In this document: positions 57,343 through 64,000 of the stretch, piece after piece
Position numbering within the stretch: the stretch's first letter is position 1
Layout: each line of letters begins with the position of its first letter
Assembly: GCF_001954275.1 (NCBI RefSeq)
Contig: NZ_MBEU01000072.1
Span: forward strand, 124,001 to 188,000
From: Mycobacterium sp. IS-836
GTDB taxonomy: Bacteria > Actinomycetota > Actinomycetes > Mycobacteriales > Mycobacteriaceae
Reading direction: 5' to 3'
Length of the DNA stretch: 64,000 bases
Notes under the pieces: generated by a model
What the model was told of the DNA's origin: nothing
Database searches by the model: none
What the model saw: only the letters and a program-made list of their open reading frames with translations
Program-made: the position numbers and the translations under genes

Positions 57343-57638
57343 GTCAGAGAGTGGTCGGCGCTGGCAGCGACGGCGATTTCTAGCCGAAGCCCAAGTACCT
57401 CGGCGATTTCGACAAGCGATGCGAGTTTTACCGATCCGGTGCCGTATTCGAGTGCCTGGACGCTGTATCTGGAGACTCCTGAGAGGTCGGCCAACAGTTG
57501 TTGAGTAAGCCCCAGTTGAACCCGCCTGGCCGCAAAGCCCTGCCCTATGCGTGCTATTTCAGGCAGAGAGGAGCGTGGGACGGGGCTAGTCCTGCGAGGG
57601 CCCCTCTTGCTGCGCACAATGCGCAATTTTTCAGGCAT
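57339..57638 (-). CDS. hipB: HipB-type XRE antitoxin and autorepressor
   Basis: The 99-residue protein has a Lys/Arg-rich N-terminus and an XRE/Cro helix-turn-helix (FAARRVQLGLTQQLLADLSG then VSRYSVQALEYGTGSVKLAS, residues about 35-75). It precedes hipA in the usual antitoxin-toxin order with a four-base overlap. ATG 57638 is the usual-looking start; TTG 57656 is an in-frame alternative six codons upstream. As antitoxin it should bind HipA and repress its own promoter; inverted repeats of matching geometry are found upstream. Confidence 0.87.
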   Translation of the reverse strand: MPEKLRIVRSKRGPRRTSPVPRSSLPEIARIGQGFAARRVQLGLTQQLLADLSGVSRYSVQALEYGTGSVKLASLVEIAEVLGLRLEIAVAASADHSLT

Positions 57639-57680
57639 AAAGACCTTTTCCGGCAATCAAGTCCCGTCGTGATGGATTGC

Positions 57681-57696
57681 GCATGATTTTCCATGC
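57681..57696. promoter_or_regulatory. Inverted repeat upstream of hipB (5-6-5), candidate operator
   Basis: GCATG, six bases (ATTTTC), CATGC. It has the same 5-6-5 geometry and T-rich spacer as the repeat at 57742-57757, 61 bases away, and lies 43-58 bases upstream of the hipB ATG. Confidence 0.45.
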
Positions 57697-57741
57697 ATAG
57701 GACAATACTGACGTCGCCGATCGACCTTGTCAAGACATAAT

Positions 57742-57757
57742 GCCTGCTTTTTCAGGC
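57742..57757. promoter_or_regulatory. Inverted repeat between hipB and fadD36 (5-6-5), candidate operator
   Basis: GCCTG, six bases (CTTTTT), CAGGC; extending outward gives 8-bp arms with one mismatch. It lies about 43 bases upstream of fadD36 and could also affect that promoter. Confidence 0.5.
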
Positions 57758-57787
57758 GTTAACTTCGCAACAATTACGGCGCCCGAG

Positions 57788-57793
57788 TAACCT
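57788..57793 (+). promoter_or_regulatory. Probable -10 box (TAACCT) of fadD36
   Basis: TAACCT, then six bases, then GTG 57800; no Shine-Dalgarno is present, so a leaderless start is likely. Confidence 0.4.
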
Positions 57794-57799
57794 GCTGAC

Positions 57800-59215
57800 G
57801 TGCTGCTGGCCTCGCTGGACTCCGCTGTCACCACGGACATTCCCGACGCGGTGAGTATCGACGGCACCGCGCTGAGCCGCAGCGGCTTGGTCGGTGCGGC
57901 GACCTCGGTGGCCGAGCGCGTCGCCGGCGCGGACCGCGTTGCCGTGCTGGCCACCCCGACCGCGTCGACGGTGCTGGCGATCACCGGGTGTCTGATCGCC
58001 GGCGTGCCGTTCGTCCCGGTGCCGTCGGATGTCGGCGCGGCCGAACGGCGGCACATGCTCACCGACTCTGGCGCGCAGGCGTGGCTCGGGCCCGAGCCGG
58101 ACGACCCAGAAGGCTTGCCGCACATCCCCGTTCGGCTACACGCCCGGTCCTGGCACCGCTATCCCGAGCCGGCGCCGGAGTCCACCGCGATGGTCATCTA
58201 CACCTCGGGCACCACGGGGGCGCCCAAGGGGGTGGTGCTGAGCCGGCGAGCGATCGCCGCCGACCTGGATGCGCTGGCCCAGGCCTGGCAGTGGAGCGCC
58301 GACGACGTGTTGGTGCACGGGTTGCCGCTGTTTCACGTGCACGGGCTGGTGCTGGGCCTGCTCGGGTCGCTGCGGATCGGAAATCGCTTCGTGCACACCG
58401 GAAGACCGACACCGGCGGGGTATGCGCAGGCCCGTGTCGAAGCCGGCGGCACGCTGTTTTTCGGGGTCCCCACCGTGTGGTCCCGGGTGGTGGCGGACGA
58501 GACGGCCGCCGAGGCGCTACGGCCGGCGCGGCTGCTGGTCTCCGGGAGCGCCGCGCTGCCGGTGCCGGTATTCGACCGGCTGGCACGTCTCACCGGGCAC
58601 CGGCCCATCGAGCGTTACGGCGCCTCGGAATCGCTGATCACGGTTTCGACGCGCGCGGACGGCGAACGGCGAGCGGGCTGGGTGGGGCTACCGCTCGCCG
58701 GTGTGGAGACCCGGCTGCTCGACGACGATGGCGGCCCGGTGCCACAGGACGCGGAAACCGTTGGGAAGCTTCAGGTTCGGGGCCCGATGATGTTCGACGG
58801 CTACCTGAATCGGCCGGAGGCCACCGCCGGGGCCTTCGAGCCCGACGGGTGGTATCGCACCGGCGACGTCGCCGTCGTCGACGACGCCGGCATGCACCGC
58901 ATCGTCGGCCGCGAGTCCGTCGACCTGATCAAGTCGGGCGGATACCGCGTCGGCGCGGGGGAGATCGAAACGTCGTTGCTCGGGCATCCGGGCGTGCAGG
59001 AGGCGGCCGTCGTCGGGCTGCCCGACGAGGACCTGGGCCAACGGATCGTCGCGTTCGTCGTCGCCTCCTCCGAGCTGAAAGCCGACGACCTGATCAGTCA
59101 TGTCGCCGGCGAGTTGTCCGTACACAAGCGGCCGCGCGAGGTGCGCATCGTGGATGCGCTGCCGCGCAACGCGATGGGCAAGGTCCTCAAGAAGCAGTTG
59201 CTGGCCGAGGGCTGA
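57800..59215 (+). CDS. fadD36: Fatty-acid-CoA/AMP ligase FadD36
   Basis: The 471-residue member of the ANL adenylating superfamily has the P-loop-like MVIYTSGTTGAPKGVVLSRR near residue 133, the A5-type motif RYGASESLITVSTRADG, YRTGDVAVVDDAGMHRIVGR, and the A10 lysine in LPRNAMGKVLKKQLL. It closely matches mycobacterial FadD36, a short-chain-type acyl-CoA synthetase related to malonyl-CoA synthetases. GTG 57800 gives the known N-terminus (LLASLD). It lies directly beyond hipBA and its operators. The preferred acid cannot be told from sequence. Confidence 0.92.
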   Translation: MLLASLDSAVTTDIPDAVSIDGTALSRSGLVGAATSVAERVAGADRVAVLATPTASTVLAITGCLIAGVPFVPVPSDVGAAERRHMLTDSGAQAWLGPEPDDPEGLPHIPVRLHARSWHRYPEPAPESTAMVIYTSGTTGAPKGVVLSRRAIAADLDALAQAWQWSADDVLVHGLPLFHVHGLVLGLLGSLRIGNRFVHTGRPTPAGYAQARVEAGGTLFFGVPTVWSRVVADETAAEALRPARLLVSGSAALPVPVFDRLARLTGHRPIERYGASESLITVSTRADGERRAGWVGLPLAGVETRLLDDDGGPVPQDAETVGKLQVRGPMMFDGYLNRPEATAGAFEPDGWYRTGDVAVVDDAGMHRIVGRESVDLIKSGGYRVGAGEIETSLLGHPGVQEAAVVGLPDEDLGQRIVAFVVASSELKADDLISHVAGELSVHKRPREVRIVDALPRNAMGKVLKKQLLAEG

Positions 59216-59300
59216 GTTGCTGGCCGCCCGAAGGTGCCCGGACCCACGACACGCAGGATGTTGCCAGGTTTTCTAGCGGGCGCGACCGCGAGCCTTCACC

Positions 59301-59306
59301 TACCGT
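59301..59306 (+). promoter_or_regulatory. Probable -10 box (TACCGT) of the MFS transporter gene
   Basis: TACCGT, seven bases, GTG 59314, matching the TANNNT-N7-GTG architecture of lpqW and dapE. Confidence 0.4.
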
Positions 59307-59313
59307 CGTAGGC

Positions 59314-60645
59314 GTGACGGAACTGCCGACGATTGCGGCCGGGCGCGCGTCGACACCGATGAGGCGGGTGGCGGCGGCGTGTCTCGTCGGCTCGGCGATC
59401 GAGTACTACGACTTCCTTATCTACGGCACCGCCGCGGCGCTGGTGTTCCCGACGGTGTTCTTCCCGCGACTCGGTTCGACGCTGGGGATCGTCGCCTCGA
59501 TGGCGACGTTTGCGACGGCGTTCCTGTCCCGGCCGCTGGGCGCGGTCGTCTTCGGGTACTTCGGTGATCGGCTGGGCCGCAAGAAGACGCTGGTCGCAAC
59601 GCTGCTGATCATGGCCGTGTCGACCGTCAGCGTCGGGCTGGTGCCGAGCACGGCCGCCATCGGTGCGGCCGCCCCCCTGATCCTGATCGTGTTGCGGCTC
59701 TTGCAAGGGTTTGCCGTCGGCGGCGAATGGGCGGGGTCGGCGCTGCTGAGCGCCGAGTACGCGCCCGCCGGCAAGCGGGGCCGCTACGGCATGTTCACCC
59801 TGCTCGGCGCGGGCACCGCCTCCGTGCTCGCCAGCCTGACCTTTTTGGGCGTCAACTTCAGCATCGGGGAAAAGAGCGCCGCGTTCATGCAGTGGGGATG
59901 GCGGCTGCCTTTCCTGTTCAGCGCGGGGCTGATCGGGATAGCGCTCTACGTGCGGCTCAACATCGACGAGACCCCGGTGTTCGCCGAGGAGAAGGCCCGC
60001 GACCGGGTCCCCAAGGCGCCGCTCGGGGAGCTGTGGCGCCTGCAGCGCCGCGAGATCCTGCTGGCCGGCGGCAGCCTGCTGGGCGGATTCGGGTTCGGCT
60101 ACCTGGGTCACACGTATCTCCTCATCTACGCCAATTCGCACCTCGGGTACACCCGCGGCTTCATCTGGTCGGTGGGCGCGCTGACCGGGCTCGTCAGCAT
60201 CGCGACGGTCGCGGCTTCGGCCGCCCTCTCCGACCTGGTCGGGCGCCGCCGCCTGATGCTGCTGGGCTGGTCGCTGCTCTTGCCGTGGGCGTTCGTGGTG
60301 ATGCCGTTGCTGAACACCCGCAATCCGGCGATGTATGTGGTCGCCATCGTCGGCATGGCCGTCGGTGGTGCGATCGGCTCCGGGCCCACCGCCGCCTTCA
60401 TTCCGGAGCTGTTCGCCACGCGATACCGCTACAGCGGATCGGCGCTGGCCCTCAACCTCGCCGGAGTCATCGGCGGGGCCCTGCCGCCCCTGCTCGCCGG
60501 GACGCTGTTCGCGGCGTACGGCAGCTGGGCGATTGGCGCCATGCTGGCCGTGCTGACATCGATCGGCCTGGTCTGCACCTACCTGCTGCCGGAGACCAGC
60601 GGCACGACGCTCGGGTCCCGCTTCGAAGAGCTGTCCGGCCGCTAG
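59314..60645 (+). CDS. MFS metabolite/H+ symporter (Rv1200-like)
   Basis: The 443-residue protein has 12 predicted helices and the MHS-family signatures CLVGSAIEYYDFLIYGTAAA, FGYFGDRLGRKKTLVATLLI (MFS signature loop), LRLLQGFAVGGEWAGSALL and SDLVGRRRLMLLGW. Relatives import dicarboxylates, shikimate or osmolytes with protons; the substrate is unknown. The frame is open far upstream, but that part is a shadow of fadD36. The stop overlaps the convergent dapD gene by four bases. Confidence 0.9.
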   Translation: MTELPTIAAGRASTPMRRVAAACLVGSAIEYYDFLIYGTAAALVFPTVFFPRLGSTLGIVASMATFATAFLSRPLGAVVFGYFGDRLGRKKTLVATLLIMAVSTVSVGLVPSTAAIGAAAPLILIVLRLLQGFAVGGEWAGSALLSAEYAPAGKRGRYGMFTLLGAGTASVLASLTFLGVNFSIGEKSAAFMQWGWRLPFLFSAGLIGIALYVRLNIDETPVFAEEKARDRVPKAPLGELWRLQRREILLAGGSLLGGFGFGYLGHTYLLIYANSHLGYTRGFIWSVGALTGLVSIATVAASAALSDLVGRRRLMLLGWSLLLPWAFVVMPLLNTRNPAMYVVAIVGMAVGGAIGSGPTAAFIPELFATRYRYSGSALALNLAGVIGGALPPLLAGTLFAAYGSWAIGAMLAVLTSIGLVCTYLLPETSGTTLGSRFEELSGR

Positions 60646-61595
60646 TTTGCGTGCAGGTCCTCGTTGAGCGCGATGCCCTGACCGTCGCGGGCCACCACTT
60701 CGACCGCCCCGGTGAGCGAATTGCGCCGGAACAACACGTTATTGGCGCCGGAGAGTTCTCGGGCCCTGACCGCCTTGCCGTCCGGCGTGGCGACCTTGGT
60801 GCCCGCGGTGACATACAGGCCGGCCTCGACGACGCAGTCGTCGCCCAGCGAGATGCCCAGGCCCGCGTTGGCGCCGAGCAGGCACCGCTTGCCTATCGAA
60901 ATCACTTGCGTTCCACCGCCGGACAACGTTCCCATGATCGACGCCCCGCCGCCGATGTCGGACCCGTCGCCCACCACCACGCCGGCCGAGATGCGGCCCT
61001 CGACCATCGACGCCCCCAGGGTGCCGGCGTTGTAGTTCACGAAGCCCTCGTGCATCACCGTCGTGCCCGGCGCCAGATGGGCGCCGAGCCGCACCCGGTC
61101 GGCGTCGGCGATGCGCACGCCGGTGGGCATGACGTAGTCGACCATGCGGGGGAACTTGTCGACGCCGTAGACCGTCACCTGCCCCTTGCGGCGCAACCGC
61201 GCCCGCACCGCCTCGAATCCCTCGATCGCGCACGGGCCGTGATTGGTCCACACCACATTCGTCAATACCCCGAACAAGCCGCCGGCGTTCAGCCCGTGCG
61301 GCGCCACCAGCCGGTGTGACAGCAGATGTAGCCGCAGGTAGGCGTCGTATGCGTCGGCGGGGGCATCGTCGAGGGAGCCGATGACCGTGCGCACCGCGAT
61401 GGTTTCGGTGATGCGGTCGTCGTCGCGGCCGATCAGCGCCGCCAGCTCCGGGGGAACGTCGGAGAGCGCCAGCCGCGACGTGCCGCTGGTGCCCGGTTCG
61501 GTCAGTTCCGGTGCGGGAAACCAGGTGTCGAGAATCGATCCGTCGGAGGCGAGGGTCGCCAATCCAATGCCTGCAGCTCCAGTCACGCTCGCCAC
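60642..61595 (-). CDS. dapD: Tetrahydrodipicolinate N-succinyltransferase DapD
   Basis: DapD succinylates tetrahydrodipicolinate with succinyl-CoA, the first committed step of the succinylase DAP/lysine branch. The 317-residue protein is of the actinobacterial type: an N-terminal alpha/beta domain, a hexapeptide-repeat beta-helix (MVEGRISAGVVVGDGSDIGG and GASIMGTLSGGGTQVISIG), and a C-terminal extension RDGQGIALNEDLHAN. MHEGFVNYNAGTLGAS is the substrate-site segment. GTG 61595 gives the N-terminus MASVTGAAG, parallel to the M. tuberculosis protein. It is divergent from dapE by only 44 bases. Confidence 0.95.
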   Translation of the reverse strand: MASVTGAAGIGLATLASDGSILDTWFPAPELTEPGTSGTSRLALSDVPPELAALIGRDDDRITETIAVRTVIGSLDDAPADAYDAYLRLHLLSHRLVAPHGLNAGGLFGVLTNVVWTNHGPCAIEGFEAVRARLRRKGQVTVYGVDKFPRMVDYVMPTGVRIADADRVRLGAHLAPGTTVMHEGFVNYNAGTLGASMVEGRISAGVVVGDGSDIGGGASIMGTLSGGGTQVISIGKRCLLGANAGLGISLGDDCVVEAGLYVTAGTKVATPDGKAVRARELSGANNVLFRRNSLTGAVEVVARDGQGIALNEDLHAN

Positions 61596-61626
61596 GCTAC
61601 TTGCCCGGCATCGCGCGCCGAACCAC

Positions 61627-61632
61627 TACCCT
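61627..61632 (+). promoter_or_regulatory. Probable -10 box (TACCCT) of dapE
   Basis: TACCCT, seven bases, GTG 61640: identical to the lpqW arrangement. It fixes GTG 61640 as the likely start and suggests a leaderless mRNA. Confidence 0.45.
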
Positions 61633-61639
61633 TGGTGGC

Positions 61640-62716
61640 GTGCTGGACTTGCATGGCGATCCGATCGAGCTGACCGCGGCGCTGGTCGACATCCCTAGCG
61701 AGTCCCGGGACGAAGCGCGCATCGCCGACGAGGTGGAGGCCGCGCTGCGCGCCCAGACGTCCGGCTTCGAGATCGTTCGCAACGGCAACGCGGTGTTGGC
61801 GCGCACCCAGCGCAATAGGCCGTCGCGGGTGCTGCTGGCCGGGCATCTGGACACGGTCCCCGTGGCCGACAACGTGCCCAGCCGACGCTCGATCGAACCG
61901 GAAGGCGACGTGCTGCACGGGTGCGGCACCGCGGACATGAAGTCCGGCGACGCGGTCTTCCTTCATCTGGCCGCCACCATCGCGGAACCCGTGCACGACC
62001 TGACCCTGGTGTTCTACGACTGCGAGGAAATCGATGCGGCCGCAAACGGTTTGGGTCGCATCGAGCGGGAACTCCCGGACTGGTTATCCGCCGACGTGGC
62101 CATCCTGGGCGAGCCGACCGCGGGCTACATCGAAGCCGGCTGTCAGGGCACGCTGCGCGTGGTGATCAGCGCGACCGGAACCCGCGCGCATTCGGCGCGT
62201 TCGTGGTTGGGCGACAACGCAATTCACAAACTCGGCGCCGTGCTGGACCGGCTGGCCCGCTACAGCGCGCGCACGGTCGACATCGACGGTTGCACCTACC
62301 GCGAGGGCCTGTCGGCGGTGCGGGTCGACGGCGGCGTGGCCGGCAACGTGATTCCCGACGCGGCCGCGGTGACCGTCAACTACCGCTTCGCCCCCGACCG
62401 TTCGCTGGACGCGGCGCTGCAACACGTGCGCGACGTGTTCGACGGGCTCGACGTGCGCATCGAGCAGACCGACGCCGCCGCGGGTGCGCTACCGGGCCTG
62501 TCACAACCCGCCGCCAAGGCTCTGGTCGAAGCCGCCGGCGGGCAGGTCAGGGCGAAATACGGGTGGACGGACGTGTCCCGGTTCGCCGCGCGCGGCATCC
62601 CGGCGGTGAATTTCGGGCCGGGTGACCCGAACCTGGCACACCGGCGCGACGAACGGGTGCAGGTCGCCGCGATCACCGCAGCCGCCGCGATGCTGCGGCC
62701 CTACTTGGGTGGTTGA
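61640..62716 (+). CDS. dapE: Succinyl-diaminopimelate desuccinylase DapE
   Basis: DapE hydrolyses N-succinyl-LL-diaminopimelate to LL-DAP and succinate with two zinc ions. The 358-residue M20 peptidase-family protein has the first zinc ligand in LLAGHLDTVPVADN (His, then Asp), the bridging Asp in GCGTADMKSGDAV, Glu-Glu in FYDCEEIDAAANGLG, and the terminal His in NFGPGDPNLAHRRDE; a dimerisation domain lies between (RAHSARSWLGDNAIHKLGAV). With dapC and dapD, three enzymes of the lysine/peptidoglycan branch are in this window. GTG 61640 is chosen from the -10 spacing. Confidence 0.94.
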   Translation: MLDLHGDPIELTAALVDIPSESRDEARIADEVEAALRAQTSGFEIVRNGNAVLARTQRNRPSRVLLAGHLDTVPVADNVPSRRSIEPEGDVLHGCGTADMKSGDAVFLHLAATIAEPVHDLTLVFYDCEEIDAAANGLGRIERELPDWLSADVAILGEPTAGYIEAGCQGTLRVVISATGTRAHSARSWLGDNAIHKLGAVLDRLARYSARTVDIDGCTYREGLSAVRVDGGVAGNVIPDAAAVTVNYRFAPDRSLDAALQHVRDVFDGLDVRIEQTDAAAGALPGLSQPAAKALVEAAGGQVRAKYGWTDVSRFAARGIPAVNFGPGDPNLAHRRDERVQVAAITAAAAMLRPYLGG

Positions 62717-62729
62717 CCCCCGGGCGCAA

Positions 62730-64000
62730 TCAGCCGCACCGCTGTGCCTGCGTGGCGGCATCGGCCGCTGCCGCGCGCATCCCCGCGGCGTCCAGCTCAT
62801 GCGACACCGCGCGCAGCGCCGCGCCATCGCGTGTCGCCAGCGCCCGCGCATGGGCCAGCGCGATTCGGCCTACGACGCAGTCGATCTCGCCGCTCAGCCG
62901 GGCCAGGGGGTCCGCGGCCCGGGCGTCGCCGAGCCGGACGGCCTCGTACCACGCACGCAGCGCCACCGCCGACTGACCGCCGCGTTCGGCCATCCGAGCG
63001 GCGTCGCGGGCGGCGGCGACCGCGCCATGCGAATCGCGCACCGAGGCCAGCCGCCACGCCCGCGCCACACCGAGTTCCGGCGTGAACAACGCCGACTTGG
63101 TTCCGTGCCGAGATTCGGCTCTGCTCAACGCCTTTGCCGCGGCGGCGGTGTCTCCCTCTTGCGCCAGGGCGGTGGCCAGCAGCGTCAGCGACAGCGGTCC
63201 CCACGAGTAGCCGGTGCGTTCCAGGGTGGCGGCCGCCGGTCCGAGAAGCGCTGCGGCTCGGGCGAATTCGCCGCCGGCGATCAGCACGTGCGCCAGCAGC
63301 ACCTCGCCGATGGCGCGGCCGGGCTGCTGCAGCTCGGCGAAGTCGGTGAACTGTTGCGCGAGCTTTCGCGCCGCGTCGAGTTGACCCGCCATCAGCAGCG
63401 CACTGCTCTGGCCCAGCCCGATCGTGAAGCGCAGCAAACCTGGATGCTCGGCGGCCAGGGCGCGTTGGGCCAGCGGCTCGACGTCGTCGAAGCGGCCCTG
63501 GCGCGCCGCACACAGCGCGGCGGCGCTGGCCGCCCACGCCACCGCCTGGTCATCGGCCGCCGGTGAGGCCAGCACCTCCCGCGCGACCTTGACGGCGTGC
63601 CCGACGTTGCCCGCATTCATCGCGAACGTCGCGCTCAGTGCGTCGAGGGTGGTGCGCGGGCCCGGCTCCGCGACCCGATTGCGGGTGGTCCGCAGGAACG
63701 CGGTGGCCCGCTCCGGCTCGCTGAGCATCCAGAACTGGTTGGCCGCCCGCAGCAGCGCCCAATCCATGAGCGCGGCTTCGGTCAACGCGGTGGAGTCGAC
63801 GGCGTCCAGTAACGCGTCGGCCTCGCGGCCACGTCCCTGCCACGCCAGGGCGTGCGCCAGTGCCAGCCGCGCGGCCAGGCCGCCGGAGCGCTCCAGCGCC
63901 GACCGGGCCAGCCGTTCGCCCAGCGCGAGATCGCCCAGGCGCAGCGCCTGCCGCGCGGCGGCGGCGACCTCGGCGACGCGCTGCGGGGCGTCGCTGTCCA
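62730..64000 (-). CDS. C-terminal part of a large Ala-rich TPR-like repeat protein (truncated by window edge)
   Basis: The minus-strand frame stays open from its stop at 62730 to the end of the window (about 423 codons), so the gene's start lies beyond 64000; internal starts such as TTG 63785 are not the real N-terminus. The sequence is helical with repeated Ala-rich pairs (ALCAARQGRFDDVEPLAQRA, LLMAGQLDAARKLAQQFTDF, LLATALAQEGDTAAAAKALS), resembling TPR solenoids in the C-terminal halves of LuxR/AfsR-type ATPase regulators. By position it corresponds to the Rv1203c/Rv1204c region; whether an ATPase or HTH domain exists upstream cannot be seen. Confidence 0.65.
   Translation of the reverse strand, partial: DSDAPQRVAEVAAAARQALRLGDLALGERLARSALERSGGLAARLALAHALAWQGRGREADALLDAVDSTALTEAALMDWALLRAANQFWMLSEPERATAFLRTTRNRVAEPGPRTTLDALSATFAMNAGNVGHAVKVAREVLASPAADDQAVAWAASAAALCAARQGRFDDVEPLAQRALAAEHPGLLRFTIGLGQSSALLMAGQLDAARKLAQQFTDFAELQQPGRAIGEVLLAHVLIAGGEFARAAALLGPAAATLERTGYSWGPLSLTLLATALAQEGDTAAAAKALSRAESRHGTKSALFTPELGVARAWRLASVRDSHGAVAAARDAARMAERGGQSAVALRAWYEAVRLGDARAADPLARLSGEIDCVVGRIALAHARALATRDGAALRAVSHELDAAGMRAAAADAATQAQRCG

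Noticed and set aside
57988..59313. Open extension of the MFS transporter frame
   Set aside because: It is a shadow of fadD36 in another frame; the transporter proper begins at GTG 59314.
1..64000. tRNA, rRNA, CRISPR arrays, insertion sequences, prophage genes
   Set aside because: None could be recognised: no cloverleaf-type sequence, transposase, integrase or regular spacer array was found by reading.

Overview
The window is GC-rich DNA from a mycobacterium. Diagnostic genes are pimE (PIM mannosyltransferase), mshB (mycothiol), fbiC (coenzyme F420), lpqW, a TB8.4-like secreted antigen, narGHJI, sigI, fadD36, dapD and dapE. From memory, the backbone order follows the M. tuberculosis block Rv1156 to Rv1202. 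The PE/PPE genes Rv1168c, Rv1169c and Rv1172c are absent, and the pks3/pks4-type island expected after Rv1178 is replaced by other genes. This suggests a non-tuberculous mycobacterium; the species cannot be fixed from sequence alone.

Layout. 1-6.5 kb: VOC protein, HhH glycosylase with a coupled 48-residue zinc-type microprotein, two Ala/Pro-rich exported proteins, pimE, a pterin dehydratase, an F420-type reductase, a small secreted protein and mutT2. 6.9-13.6 kb: the complete nitrate reductase operon narGHJI. 13.7-23.7 kb: typA, lpqW, a TetR gene, mshB, a 35-residue ORF, an Rv1171-like membrane protein, fbiC, a mycothiol-dependent enzyme and TB8.4. 24-29.3 kb: fdxC-dapC, then a KimA-type transporter fused to an OB-fold and coupled to an esterase. 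29.3-33.4 kb: a leftward sulfur operon cysD-cysNC-microprotein-yeiH. 33.5-35.7 kb: two type VII secretion-type proteins and a PknD-like NHL propeller without a kinase. 35.7-40 kb: proline catabolism (PucR regulator, rocA, proline dehydrogenase).

40-51.8 kb is the most notable region. It is a nine-gene leftward operon (P450, two FadE, a split ChsH2, a second MaoC-type hydratase, an Ltp2-like aldolase, a zinc alcohol dehydrogenase, TetR), divergent from an aldehyde dehydrogenase and a two-domain CoA-transferase. It mirrors the cholesterol side-chain igr operon and carries a perfect palindrome in its divergent promoter. I read it as a self-contained side-chain degradation pathway for an unidentified steroid- or terpenoid-like acid.

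51.8-56.1 kb is a sigI neighbourhood. Three promoters share the spacing TGTCACA-N16-CGTCCT (one has cGTCACA) and drive sigI, a VOC/carboxymuconolactone-decarboxylase-like pair and an F420-type reductase/hydrolase group. 56.1-57.6 kb: a hipBA toxin-antitoxin pair inserted in the backbone. 57.8-64 kb: fadD36, an MFS transporter, dapD, dapE and the 3' part of a large repeat protein cut by the window edge.

Several genes begin 6-7 bases after a TANNNT -10 box and are probably translated from leaderless mRNAs. No rRNA, tRNA, CRISPR array, IS element or prophage was recognised.
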